A stretch of 64,000 nt of DNA from Methylomonas sp. (GTDB taxonomy: Bacteria > Pseudomonadota > Gammaproteobacteria > Methylococcales > Methylomonadaceae): assembly GCF_023228165.1 (NCBI RefSeq), contig NZ_JALOBS010000004.1, forward strand, positions 141,772-205,771, given 5' to 3'. A program made the translations under genes and the position numbers. The stretch's first letter is position 1; the number at the start of each line of letters is the position of its first letter. Under the pieces are notes generated by a model that worked only from the letters and a program-made list of their open reading frames with translations, did no database searches and was not told where the DNA came from. Positions 8,326-17,141 of this stretch are shown here, piece by piece.

Positions 8326-9546
8326 TTAGCCGTTATAACGCTGGAAAATCAGCGTGGCGTTGGTGCCGCCGAAACCGAAACTGTTAGACATAATGGTGTT
8401 TAATGTCACGTTTTCCTGTAACTCTCGGACAATGGGTATGCCGACTGCTTGCGGATCCAGGTCGGTAATGTTGGCGGATGCGCTGAGAAAGTTTTCCTGC
8501 ATCATCAGCAAGGAATAAATGGCTTCGTTGACGCCGGCGGCGCCCAGGGCATGGCCGGTCAATGATTTAGTGGAACTCACCGCCGGTACCTGCTCGGCGC
8601 CGAATACATTGCGCAAGGCCTCCAGTTCGCGGGTGTCGCCAACCGGGGTGCTGGTGCCGTGGGCGTTGATGTAATCGATTTTAGCCTCCACGGTCGCCAT
8701 GGCTTGTTGCATGCAACGCACGGCGCCTTCGCCGGACGGTTGCACCATATCGTAGCCGTCCGAAGTGGCGCCATAGCCCACTAGTTCGGCGTATATTTTG
8801 GCGCCGCGCGCCTTGGCATGCTCCAGCTCTTCAATGACCAGCACACCGCCGCCGCCGGAAATCACGAAACCATCTCGAGTGGCATCATAGGGGCGGGAAG
8901 CCGTTGCAGGCGTATCGTTATATTTTGACGACAGGGCGCCCATGGCATCGAACAGCACCGACATGGTCCAATGCAATTCTTCGCCGCCGCCGGCAAATAC
9001 CACGTCTTGCTTGTTTAGCTGGATCAGTTCCATGGCGTGGCCGATACAGTGCGCGCTGGTCGCGCAGGCGGAGCTGATACTGTAATTGACGCCTTTGATT
9101 TTATAAGGCGTAGCCAGACAGGCTGTGTTGGTACTGGACATGGCGCGAGGTACCATGTACGGGCCGACTTTTTTAACGCCTTTAGAGCGCAGGATGTCGG
9201 CGGCATCGACAACGTTGGATGTGGAAGGGCCGCCGGAACCCATGACTAAGCCGGTACGGACATTTGAGACTTGATCCTCCGCCAGACCGGAGTCGGCGAT
9301 AGCCTGTCCCATGGCGACATAGTTATAGGCGGCACCATCGCCCATGAACCGTTTGATTTTTCGGTCGATAACTTCGTCCAGATCCAGGTTGACCGGGGCA
9401 TGTATATGGCTTCTGAAGCCTAGTTCCTGATAAACGTCGGCATGCACGATGCCCGAGCGTCCGGCCTTCAGTGATGCGATGACTTCATCTCGATTATTAC
9501 CGATGCTGGAGACTATGCCTAAACCTGTTACAACCGCGCGTCTCAT
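8326..9546 (-). CDS. fabB: 3-oxoacyl-ACP synthase I (beta-ketoacyl-ACP synthase)
   Basis: A 406-aa thiolase-fold condensing enzyme. The catalytic triad is C161 (SSACATS), H296 (NAHGTSTP) and H332 (LTGHALGAAG), the positions expected of FabB. The glycine-rich end SFGFGGTNA is present. With FabA just upstream it forms the classic fabA-fabB pair that elongates and introduces the cis double bond in unsaturated fatty acids. The spacing to fabA is nine bases, so the two are an operon. FabB rather than FabF is preferred from this pairing and from the length. Confidence 0.93.
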   Translation of the reverse strand: MRRAVVTGLGIVSSIGNNRDEVIASLKAGRSGIVHADVYQELGFRSHIHAPVNLDLDEVIDRKIKRFMGDGAAYNYVAMGQAIADSGLAEDQVSNVRTGLVMGSGGPSTSNVVDAADILRSKGVKKVGPYMVPRAMSSTNTACLATPYKIKGVNYSISSACATSAHCIGHAMELIQLNKQDVVFAGGGEELHWTMSVLFDAMGALSSKYNDTPATASRPYDATRDGFVISGGGGVLVIEELEHAKARGAKIYAELVGYGATSDGYDMVQPSGEGAVRCMQQAMATVEAKIDYINAHGTSTPVGDTRELEALRNVFGAEQVPAVSSTKSLTGHALGAAGVNEAIYSLLMMQENFLSASANITDLDPQAVGIPIVRELQENVTLNTIMSNSFGFGGTNATLIFQRYNG

Positions 9547-9555
9547 GATAGATCC

Positions 9556-10071
9556 TTAAAAATCTTGAGTAGAAGTAAACAAGCCAACCCGTAAGTCGGT
9601 GGCTTCATAAATTTGTTTGCCGTCCACTTCCATGGTGGCGTCGGCAATACCCATCACCAGTTTTCGCAAAATCACCCGTTTCAAGTCGATTTTGTAAACG
9701 ACTTTTTTAGCGGTGGGTAGGACTTGTCCGGTAAATTTGACTTCGCCGCAGCCTAGGGCGCGGCCTTTGCCGGGGCCGCCCATCCAGCACAGATAGAAGC
9801 CCACCAGCTGCCACATGGCGTCCAGACCCAAGCAGCCGGGCATGACCGGGTCGCCCTGAAAATGGCAGTCGAAGAACCACAGCTCGGGCGTGATATCAAG
9901 TTCAGCAATTATTTCCCCCTTGCCGTATTTACCGCCATCGTCCGACATGTGCGTGATGCGGTCCATCATCAGCATGGGGGGGAGGGGGAGTTGCGCGTTT
10001 TTCGGGCCGTATAATTCGCCGCGCCCGGACATTAATAATTCTTCGCGCGTGAAACTGTGCTGTTTCTCCAT
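9556..10071 (-). CDS. fabA: 3-hydroxydecanoyl-ACP dehydratase/isomerase
   Basis: A 171-aa hot-dog-fold enzyme. Active-site residues H70 (FDCHFQGDPVMPG) and D84 (LGLDAMW) are at the exact positions known in E. coli FabA, and length is the usual 171-172 aa. It dehydrates 3-hydroxydecanoyl-ACP and isomerises the trans-2 to the cis-3 product, committing carbon to unsaturated fatty acids. It is the first gene of the fabA-fabB pair. The 76-base gap to the slt gene upstream could hold its promoter. Confidence 0.95.
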   Translation of the reverse strand: MEKQHSFTREELLMSGRGELYGPKNAQLPLPPMLMMDRITHMSDDGGKYGKGEIIAELDITPELWFFDCHFQGDPVMPGCLGLDAMWQLVGFYLCWMGGPGKGRALGCGEVKFTGQVLPTAKKVVYKIDLKRVILRKLVMGIADATMEVDGKQIYEATDLRVGLFTSTQDF

Positions 10072-10147
10072 TTAAATCTTTACCTGGTAAATAAGCTGAA
10101 AACTCCGCCCATTATCCAATAGTCGAGTCAAAAAATCAGCTCAATTT

Positions 10148-12085
10148 TTAGCCGGGATTTATTTTTTGCAGTAATTCCGTTGTTTTAAGGCTGTTCCGGT
10201 TCAGTCTTTGTTGATAGATCAGAGCATACATCAGCACCGATGAAACATAGCCGCGGGTCTCTTTGTAGGGTATGGTTTCTATCCAAATGTCGGCCGGTAG
10301 GGATTGGTTTTTGGGTAGCCACTGCTTGATGCGATTAGCGCCCGCGTTATAGGCGGCCGCGGCTAATACAAAATGACCATCGAATTGATCCAGCACTTTT
10401 TTGAAATAGTAGCTGCCGTAGCGGATATTAATATCCGGATTGAGTAAATTGAAATCGTTATGCCAATTTTGATTTAGTTCCCCGGCGATCTGTTTGGCTG
10501 TTTTGGGCATGACTTGCATCAAGCCAATCGCGCCGGCGGGCGAGCCGGCAAATTCGTCGAATGCGCTTTCTTGTCTGATCAACGCAAAAACCAGAGCGGG
10601 ATCAAGCTGATTCCGGTCGGCGTTAGTTTGAATTTGGCTGTTAAACCATAAAGGGAAGCGTAATTCCATGTCGTCCCAATGCCGGGCTTTGGCCAGCGTG
10701 AAAATGCTCATCGATGGCCATTGCCAGCTTTGAGCCAATTTGGCGGCAACTTCCATCCGGTGATTATCCAGGTCGGCGATGGCATGCCACCATTGTCTGA
10801 CGGCTTCGGGTTTGCGATCAATGGCCAATAGTTCGTCAATCACCTGAAATTCGTCGGATTTTTTTAATGTTTCCACTTCCTGTTCGGTAACGGATACCGG
10901 CTGATGGTTTAATTGAATATCCTGTTGCAAATAAGCGGCAGCCAGAAAAGCGTGAAAGCTACGATGCGAGGCGATGGTTTGGAATAGGGAGGTTGCTTGC
11001 TGTTGCCGGCCGGTTGCGGCTAATGCTCTGGCTTGCCAGTATTGCCACTTGTCTTCCTGTCTGGCTGTTTCGTTTAAGGCCGCAATCGCCGTCAGCACTT
11101 GTGGCCATTGTTGTTGATTCAGCGCGGCGCGAACCCGCCATTCCTGCGCGGAATTATCGTTGCCGGCAAATTTGGCCAGTTTGGCATAGGCGCGTTTGTC
11201 GCGGCGGAAGGCCAGGGCCATACCCAAGCGTTTTTCGGTATCGTTCGAGATTTCCGTGGGAATTTTAAAATGGTGTTTTTGTGCATCCCATACCGCGAGC
11301 GCGGACTGTGGGTCGCTTTCCAGCCAGCGGGTTATGGCGTGTGCAAATAACAGTCCGGCTTGCGGATAGCGACGCCGCCAATTGGCCGTTTGTTTGACTT
11401 GTTCCGGCTGATTATGCAGTTTCAGCCATTGCTCGGCCAGTGCGCGATCCTGGTGGCCAAACAGCGGCAGTAACTGTTTAGCCAAGGCCGTATTATTCAG
11501 TTTTAGCGCTGCCTGAAAGCGTTGCCATGTCAGTTCGGCGGACAATGAAAATGACAGCTTTAGCTTATCGAATAAGGTATCGCAGGCGGCGGGCAGGGTT
11601 TTGCCGCTCAGCCAGAACTGTTTGGCGCTTTCCAGCGCGGCTTGTTGTTCTCCGTTTAGGTATTGGGCCTGGGCAAAGTAGCACTGTAATTCGGTATCGT
11701 TGCTGTTGTTGTAAAAATTGATAAAAGAGCGCCATTGTTGCTGCTGACCGAGATGCACCATCCATTTGTGGTGAAGTAGCGGCGCATAGCGACTATTGGC
11801 GTTTGCCAGTAAAAAGGCCTGCACGGATTTTTCGTCATCCAGGTGTTTAAGCAGCCATTGGTATTGCAGATAGGGATAGAGTGGATAGGTTTTTAAGCTA
11901 TCCGCTAATGCAAAATAGTCGTTCTCACGGTCTTGTTTGATGTATTGTTCGGCTTGTAAGAAGGTGGTGCGCATTGCCCGCAGGCCGCGCTCAGTGTCTG
12001 CTCCGGCCGATAAACTGAATACCTGCAGGTTGACCAACAGTAGCAGGCAGGTGGCGAACTTCATAAAATCCCTCGATAAGCGCAA
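10148..12085 (-). CDS. slt: soluble lytic murein transglycosylase (Slt70 type)
   Basis: A 645-aa periplasmic protein with an N-terminal signal peptide (about 1-29, hydrophobic LLLLVNLQVFSLSAGA). A long superhelical region of short helical repeats is followed by a C-terminal lysozyme-like domain. The catalytic glutamate lies in ALIRQESAFDE, with the downstream GAIGLMQVMP and AAAYNAG motifs of family 1 lytic transglycosylases. It cleaves peptidoglycan glycan strands, producing 1,6-anhydro-muropeptides for recycling. It is divergent from the ABC transporter gene, with 71 bases between the starts, so regulatory signals for both must be in that gap. Confidence 0.92.
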   Translation of the reverse strand: MRLSRDFMKFATCLLLLVNLQVFSLSAGADTERGLRAMRTTFLQAEQYIKQDRENDYFALADSLKTYPLYPYLQYQWLLKHLDDEKSVQAFLLANANSRYAPLLHHKWMVHLGQQQQWRSFINFYNNSNDTELQCYFAQAQYLNGEQQAALESAKQFWLSGKTLPAACDTLFDKLKLSFSLSAELTWQRFQAALKLNNTALAKQLLPLFGHQDRALAEQWLKLHNQPEQVKQTANWRRRYPQAGLLFAHAITRWLESDPQSALAVWDAQKHHFKIPTEISNDTEKRLGMALAFRRDKRAYAKLAKFAGNDNSAQEWRVRAALNQQQWPQVLTAIAALNETARQEDKWQYWQARALAATGRQQQATSLFQTIASHRSFHAFLAAAYLQQDIQLNHQPVSVTEQEVETLKKSDEFQVIDELLAIDRKPEAVRQWWHAIADLDNHRMEVAAKLAQSWQWPSMSIFTLAKARHWDDMELRFPLWFNSQIQTNADRNQLDPALVFALIRQESAFDEFAGSPAGAIGLMQVMPKTAKQIAGELNQNWHNDFNLLNPDINIRYGSYYFKKVLDQFDGHFVLAAAAYNAGANRIKQWLPKNQSLPADIWIETIPYKETRGYVSSVLMYALIYQQRLNRNSLKTTELLQKINPG

Positions 12086-12099
12086 ATCCGGAATGGTTT

Positions 12100-12126
12100 T
12101 TGCAAAAAAACATAAACCATTATAAT
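12100..12126 (+). promoter_or_regulatory. possible sigma-70 promoter of the ABC exporter gene
   Basis: A perfect TATAAT stands at 12121-12126, about 30 bases before the TTG start. A weak -35 is either TTGCAA at 12100-12105 (15-base spacer) or TTTGCA at 12099-12104 (16). The -10 is strong and the -35 weak. Confidence 0.4.
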
Positions 12127-12156
12127 CCCCTTAGCCCAACCCATAACGCTTAAACA

Positions 12157-13953
12157 TTGAAAAAACAATCCTCGTCCAGTAACCCCCAATATTCCTGGCA
12201 TTATATTTTTCGCATAGCCTTGCAGCATAAAAAGCATTTGGTGGTGGGGCATTTTATTGCCGTACTGGCGACCTTGGCTAGCGTGCCGGTGCCCCTGTTA
12301 ATGCCTTTGTTGGTGGATGAGGTTTTGCTGCATCATCCGGGTCTGGTATTGCATACCGTCAATCCTGTTTTACCCCCCGAATGGCAGCAACCCGTCGTCT
12401 ACATCGCCGGAGTATTGTTGGTCAGCTTGTTACTGCGCCTGTTTGCCTTGATCTTGAACATCATCCAAACCCGCCAGTTTTCCAATATCGCCAAGGATGT
12501 GATCTTCCGGATACGCAAGAGTTTGGTGCGCCAATTGCAGCATATCTCGATGTCGGAATATGAGAGTTTGGGTAGCGGTACCGTGACGGCGCATATGGTC
12601 ACTGATCTGGATACATTGGATAACTTTATCGGCACCACCATCAGCAAATTACTGGTGGCCAGTTTAACGGTGCTGGGTACGGCGGTGATTTTGCTATGGA
12701 TGCATTGGCAACTGGGCTTGTTCATCATTTTTTTAAATCCGGTGGTGATTTATTTCGCCAAGTCGATAGGCTCGAAAATCAAGGATTTAAAAGCCAATGA
12801 AAACAAAGCGTATAGCGTGTTTCAGCAAGCCTTGAGTGAAACCTTGGAAGCCATCAATCAAATTCGCGCCAGTAACCGCGAGGAACATTACTGTCGGCAA
12901 CTGATCAACAGCGCCTTGGCGGTAAAAAACCATTCGACCGTGTTTGCCTGGAAAAGCGATGCAGCAATCCGTTTGAGCTTTCTGACTTTTTTGTTCGGTT
13001 TCGATATTTTTCGCGCCACCGCCATGTTGATGGTGTTGTATTCGAATCTCAGTATCGGGCAAATGTTGGCGGTGTTCGGATATTTATGGTTCATGATGGC
13101 ACCGGTACAGGAAATTCTGGGGATACAACAGGCGTTTTATGCCGCCAAGGCGGCGCTTGCCAGAATCAACCAACTGACATTGCTGCAACGGGAACCGGAC
13201 TATCCGCATGAGGAAAATCCGTTTGTAACTAAAAAAACCGTCTCGGTTGCCGTGAGAAATTTGCATTTTAGTTATAAGGACGAACCGGTACTGAACGGCA
13301 TCAACCTGAATATAAAAGCCGGCGAAAAAATCGCCTTGGTTGGCGCCAGCGGCGGCGGGAAATCCACTCTTGCGCAAACCTTGATCGGATTGTATCCGCC
13401 CAATAAAGGCATGATTTATTTCGATGACGTGCCGATAACCCGGATCGGTTTGGATGTAGTGCGCGAACATGTCGCCACGGTGCTTCAGCATCCGGCCTTG
13501 TTGAATGACAGCATACGCGCCAATCTGACCTTGGGACGCGAAATTGACGACAGCGAACTCTGGTATGCACTGGAGTTGGCGCAATTGAAAACAACCGTGG
13601 CCGAGCTGGAAAAAGGCTTGGATACATTGGTCGGGCGGCAGGGGATGCGTTTATCCGGCGGCCAAAGGCAGCGTATGGCGATTGCGCGTATGATAGTCAG
13701 CAAGCCTTCTGTCGTGATACTGGATGAAGCAACCTCAGCCTTGGATAGCGAAACCGAGTACAAATTACATCAGGCTTTGAGCGATTTTTTAAACGGCAGA
13801 ACCACGATTATCATTGCCCACCGCCTTAGCGCGGTCAAACAAGCCGAGCATGTCTACGTGTTCGAAGAAGGACAAATCTGCGAGCAAGGGCGGCACGAGG
13901 CCCTGATTCAGCAAAACGGCTTGTATGCAAAACTTTACGGTGAATATCAATAA
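12157..13953 (+). CDS. MsbA-like ABC exporter (fused permease and ATPase)
   Basis: A 598-aa half-transporter. An N-terminal region with about six membrane helices (residues 20-330) is followed by a nucleotide-binding domain with Walker A GASGGGKS at 396-403, signature LSGGQRQRMAIAR and Walker B VVILDEATSAL, then the H-loop IIAHRL. It would work as a homodimer in the inner membrane, exporting a lipid, peptide or drug; the substrate is not readable. The start is TTG at 12157: no in-frame ATG lies near and the following residues (KKQSSSSNPQYSWHYIFRIAL) form a usual cytoplasmic lead-in. It is translationally coupled to the next gene through TAATG. Confidence 0.85.
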   Translation: MKKQSSSSNPQYSWHYIFRIALQHKKHLVVGHFIAVLATLASVPVPLLMPLLVDEVLLHHPGLVLHTVNPVLPPEWQQPVVYIAGVLLVSLLLRLFALILNIIQTRQFSNIAKDVIFRIRKSLVRQLQHISMSEYESLGSGTVTAHMVTDLDTLDNFIGTTISKLLVASLTVLGTAVILLWMHWQLGLFIIFLNPVVIYFAKSIGSKIKDLKANENKAYSVFQQALSETLEAINQIRASNREEHYCRQLINSALAVKNHSTVFAWKSDAAIRLSFLTFLFGFDIFRATAMLMVLYSNLSIGQMLAVFGYLWFMMAPVQEILGIQQAFYAAKAALARINQLTLLQREPDYPHEENPFVTKKTVSVAVRNLHFSYKDEPVLNGINLNIKAGEKIALVGASGGGKSTLAQTLIGLYPPNKGMIYFDDVPITRIGLDVVREHVATVLQHPALLNDSIRANLTLGREIDDSELWYALELAQLKTTVAELEKGLDTLVGRQGMRLSGGQRQRMAIARMIVSKPSVVILDEATSALDSETEYKLHQALSDFLNGRTTIIIAHRLSAVKQAEHVYVFEEGQICEQGRHEALIQQNGLYAKLYGEYQ

Positions 13954-14816
13954 TGCAGGACAAGTACGATTTACATTGTCACTCCACGGCGTCGGACGGC
14001 GCTTTAGCACCAGCCGAAGTGGTGCGGCGCGCGCATCAACAGGGGGTGACGGCACTAGCCTTAACCGACCACGACACCACGGCCGGCTTACAGGAAGCCG
14101 CGCAAGCGGCCGAAGATTGCGGCATACGCTTGATACCGGGCATCGAATTGTCCGCCATTTATGCCAACCAATGCCTGCACATTATCGGTCTGAATATCGA
14201 TGCCGAACAGCCGATACTCACCGAAGGATTAATCAAGCAACAAGCCTTGCGTCAGCAGCGGGCGTTGAAGATGGCCGAAAAACTGCAAAAAAAAGGCATT
14301 GCCGGGGCCTATGAAGCAGTCGTTCAGGCGGCGGGCAATGGCGAAATTACCCGCTCACATTTTGCCGATTTTCTGGTCGCGCATGGGCACGTCGACAACC
14401 AGCAGGACGCATTTGACCGCTACCTTAGCAAAGGCAAGCCGGCTTTCGTCGCCACGCAATGGGCCAGTCTTGAAGATGTAGTCGGCTGGATTCGTTCGGC
14501 GGGCGGTATTGCGGTGTTGGCGCATCCCTTGCGCTATAAATTGAGTTTTAAATGGATGAATAAGGCGCTTGCCGCCTTTAAGCTGGCCGGTGGGCAGGGG
14601 GTGGAAGTGGTCACGGGGCGGGCGTCGTTGGACGACATCAGGTTGAGTGTGCAGTTACTCCGTAACCACCAGTTGCTGGCCTCGGTCGGTTCTGATTTCC
14701 ATACGCCGGAGAATCAGTGGGTGGAATTGGGCCGGCTGGCGCCCTTGCCAGCCGAGGCGGAACCGGTCTGGTCATTATTTTCACCCCGGCAACCGCCGGC
14801 TGCTGAAATTCATTAA
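13953..14816 (+). CDS. rnm: PHP-domain phosphoesterase, RNase AM / YciV type
   Basis: A 287-aa PHP-family protein. Metal ligands are visible in DLHCHSTASDG (H8, H10, D15), in LTDHD (H40), in PGIELSA (E) and in GSDFHTPE near the C-terminus. This set and the length match YciV, known as a 3',5'-nucleotide bisphosphate phosphatase and, in E. coli, as RNase AM, a 5'-to-3' exonuclease maturing rRNA 5' ends. The start ATG shares one base with the stop of the ABC transporter gene. The last four bases overlap the end of the opposite-strand sigma-54 regulator. Confidence 0.85.
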   Translation: MQDKYDLHCHSTASDGALAPAEVVRRAHQQGVTALALTDHDTTAGLQEAAQAAEDCGIRLIPGIELSAIYANQCLHIIGLNIDAEQPILTEGLIKQQALRQQRALKMAEKLQKKGIAGAYEAVVQAAGNGEITRSHFADFLVAHGHVDNQQDAFDRYLSKGKPAFVATQWASLEDVVGWIRSAGGIAVLAHPLRYKLSFKWMNKALAAFKLAGGQGVEVVTGRASLDDIRLSVQLLRNHQLLASVGSDFHTPENQWVELGRLAPLPAEAEPVWSLFSPRQPPAAEIH

Positions 14817-16168
14817 AGACCGTATTTTTTGCGTTTACGCCAAAAAGTGGCCCGGCTCATGCCGAGCAGTTCGGCGGCAGTTTCCAGGTGTCCGTCGGCG
14901 GTTTGCATGGCTTCTCGGATCAGATCGGCTTCATTGGCGCGCCGGTTGCTGTTGATTAACGAGGGGTTTGTACTCTGCGCGGCGGTGGCTTCCCGAAATT
15001 CCGGCGGCAAGTCGTCCAAAGTGATTTCATTGTCCCTGCCCACGGCGAACGCGTATTCGACTACGTTTTTTAATTCTCTGACGTTACCCGGCCAGCGGTA
15101 ATCCAGCAGGCGGCGCATGGCTTCCGGGGCAATGCTGTCGACATGGCGCGGACCGTGCAGATTGTGCTGTTGTATGCATTGCCATAATAGTAAGTTCACA
15201 TCCTGCCGCCTTTCGCGCAACGGCGGTAAAAACACCGGTACCACCCGCAGCCGGTACATCAAGTCTTCTCGAAACCGTCCGGCTTTCACTTCTTCGCGCA
15301 ACGAGCGGTGTGTGGCGGCAATGATGCGCACATCGACACTAATAGCAGCGTCGGCGCCCACCGGAATAAAGCTTTGCTCCTGCAAAACCCGCAGCAACTT
15401 GGCTTGCAGTTCCAGCGGCAGTTCCGCTACTTCATCTAAAAATAAGGTACCACCATGCGCGCGCTGAAACAGGCCAGCATGATTACGCATCGCACCGGTA
15501 AAAGCGCCTTTTACATGGCCGAAAAGCTCGCTTTCCAGCAGGCTGGGTGTCAGCGCCGCGCAGTTGATGGCCAGAAACGGTTTATTGCTGCGGCTGCTTT
15601 CCTGATGTAAGGCTTGTGCCACTAATTCCTTCCCGGTACCGGATTCACCGCGAATCAAGACGGTCGCTTCGGTTTCGGCCACATTGCGGATGATTTTTAC
15701 AGCTTCCTGCATGGCGGGGTCGCGGGACAAAATGCCGTGAAAACTGTCGCTATCGGTTAACGATTTGGCGCTGGGCGCCGTTGCCGCCTGCGGCTGCAAA
15801 AACTCCAATGCGCCGGCGAACCGACCGTCGGCGGCGAAAAAAGCCCGCGCAGTGCGATAACAGCTAAGGGTGTTGCCGTCTGGGCGGCGTAGCTTCACCA
15901 ATTGGTCTTTAATGACTCCATGTTCGGCCAGGCCGCAAGGGTCGCGAGCTTCGTCGCAATTCAGGGCTTTGGTGCAGACTTTGCCGATTACCGCCTCGGC
16001 CGCTAAGCCGAACAACTTTTCCGCCCCCTTACTCCAGAACAGAATTTTACCGTCGGCATCCACGGCAAACACCGCACCGGCATCTACTAAGTCGGTGAGG
16101 ATGGTAATCACCTGGTCGGGACCGATCTGGCTTAGCCATCGGTTAAAAAATGGCGAGGATTGGCTCAT
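14813..16168 (-). CDS. sigma-54-dependent transcriptional activator with PAS sensor
   Basis: A 451-aa bacterial enhancer-binding protein. Residues about 20-125 are a PAS domain containing an unusual cysteine set (C65, C71, C78, C103) that could bind a metal or cofactor. The AAA+ domain follows, with Walker A GESGTGKE at 174-181, the sigma-54 contact loop GAFTGA at 221-226 and FLDEV as Walker B. A Fis-type helix-turn-helix ends the protein (ETAAELLGMSRATFWRKRKKYGL region). It is divergent from the OBAP gene, and the gap holds a near-consensus sigma-54 promoter and inverted repeats suited to its dimer, so the OBAP gene is its likely target. The inducing signal is unknown. Confidence 0.9.
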   Translation of the reverse strand: MSQSSPFFNRWLSQIGPDQVITILTDLVDAGAVFAVDADGKILFWSKGAEKLFGLAAEAVIGKVCTKALNCDEARDPCGLAEHGVIKDQLVKLRRPDGNTLSCYRTARAFFAADGRFAGALEFLQPQAATAPSAKSLTDSDSFHGILSRDPAMQEAVKIIRNVAETEATVLIRGESGTGKELVAQALHQESSRSNKPFLAINCAALTPSLLESELFGHVKGAFTGAMRNHAGLFQRAHGGTLFLDEVAELPLELQAKLLRVLQEQSFIPVGADAAISVDVRIIAATHRSLREEVKAGRFREDLMYRLRVVPVFLPPLRERRQDVNLLLWQCIQQHNLHGPRHVDSIAPEAMRRLLDYRWPGNVRELKNVVEYAFAVGRDNEITLDDLPPEFREATAAQSTNPSLINSNRRANEADLIREAMQTADGHLETAAELLGMSRATFWRKRKKYGL

Positions 16169-16242
16169 GGCGGTAGTCGGATTGTTTCATGATGTTGCAA
16201 CTTTAGCATATTTGCTAGGTTGCTTCGCGATATGTATCACTG

Positions 16243-16283
16243 AATGTTTCATTTGATACTGCCTGTAAATGTATTGAAACATT
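16243..16283. promoter_or_regulatory. candidate enhancer (UAS) for the sigma-54 activator
   Basis: AATGTTTCA at 16243-16251 and its exact inverse TGAAACATT at 16275-16283 have centres 32 bases apart, about three helical turns. A second nested pair, GTATCA (16234-16239) and TGATAC (16254-16259), overlaps the left arm. Another TGTTTCA stands just before the regulator's own start. The element is about 75-110 bases upstream of the -24 box, a normal place for an enhancer-binding protein site. Confidence 0.6.
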
Positions 16284-16356
16284 TATCATTCGGCAAAAAT
16301 AGCACTCAGGCTATATATTCTTTTAAAAACAGTGGTTTGGAGTTATTTATTATAGT

Positions 16357-16372
16357 TGGCACGCTTATGGCT
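16357..16372 (+). promoter_or_regulatory. sigma-54 (-24/-12) promoter of the OBAP gene
   Basis: TGGCACGCTTATGGCT matches the consensus TGGCACR-N4-TTGCW at every defined base but one, with GG (16358-16359) and GC (16370-16371) separated by the required 10 bases. It points at the OBAP gene 78 bases downstream and sits beside a divergent sigma-54 activator gene. Confidence 0.8.
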
Positions 16373-16449
16373 TTAGTTGAATTGTAGTGATTTATTCAGT
16401 GCACTGGTTTTTAAACCCGATTTTTTGGGTCCATTTCAAGAGGATAATA

Positions 16450-17055
16450 ATGAAAATAACATTTTTAATCGCAGGCACTTTAATGGCGTTAGCAGCCGGC
16501 GCGAGCACCGCAGCCCCGGCAACCGCTGAAATAGAACACGGCCATGCGGCAACCGCGGCGGCGGGGCAAGTAAAACTTTATAACGAAACGCTAAACCCCC
16601 GGCAAATCGAACATCCCAATCATTTGGGTTTTAATGACTTGCACATTCAAGCCATCAGACATTTAGTGCCGGATACTCACAGCGTGCGCGACCCCAAGTT
16701 GCAAACTGTCGTTCATCATCATTGTAAAGCGTACGAGGACGAGACTATGGTGTGCCTGATGTTTCATTCCGGCATGAAAGATCAGGACAAGCCGATCGGT
16801 TTCGAATACATCATTACGACAGCGCAGTTCAATAGCTTGCCGGAGGCGGAGAAAAAATACTGGCATTATCATAAAACCGAGGTGCCGAGGGCGCACGCAA
16901 CATTCCCCGATTTGACCCGGGCAGAAGCCGCTAAAATTTTACCCGCAGTGAATGAAACTTATGGGAAAGTAATTTACTTTCAACAGCCTGAAGATAAATT
17001 CCCGTTAGGCGAACCGTATGTAGTCATCGTGCAGGATATGCCGGAACAAGATTAA
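16450..17055 (+). CDS. OBAP-family (DUF1264) exported protein
   Basis: A 201-aa protein with a signal peptide (about 1-22, MKITFLIAGTLMALAAGAST). The mature part carries the DUF1264 pattern: VVHHHCKAY, then VCLMFHSG, then IGFEYIIT, then LPEAEKKYWHYHKTEV and a FPLGEP end. The family includes plant oil-body-associated proteins; bacterial members have no proven function. Histidine-rich segments hint at a metal. The start is ATG at 16450 behind AAGAGGA; an in-frame start further upstream (16387) would remove the signal peptide and place the ATG before the ribosome site. Expression should depend on sigma-54 and the divergent activator. Confidence 0.8.
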   Translation: MKITFLIAGTLMALAAGASTAAPATAEIEHGHAATAAAGQVKLYNETLNPRQIEHPNHLGFNDLHIQAIRHLVPDTHSVRDPKLQTVVHHHCKAYEDETMVCLMFHSGMKDQDKPIGFEYIITTAQFNSLPEAEKKYWHYHKTEVPRAHATFPDLTRAEAAKILPAVNETYGKVIYFQQPEDKFPLGEPYVVIVQDMPEQD

Positions 17056-17099
17056 ATTTCGTCCCCCTGATGTGCGTATCAGTCATGCGTGCATCGTTA

Positions 17100-17132
17100 G
17101 CCGGAAGTGCCTAAGTGCTTCCGGCGCTTTTT
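17100..17132 (+). terminator. Rho-independent terminator after the OBAP gene
   Basis: GCCGGAAG (17100-17107) pairs perfectly with CTTCCGGC (17118-17125) around a 10-base loop, followed by GCTTTTT. It lies 45 bases after the OBAP stop and only 10 bases before the ATG of the peroxidase gene. Confidence 0.8.
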
Positions 17133-17141
17133 GGAGTGATT

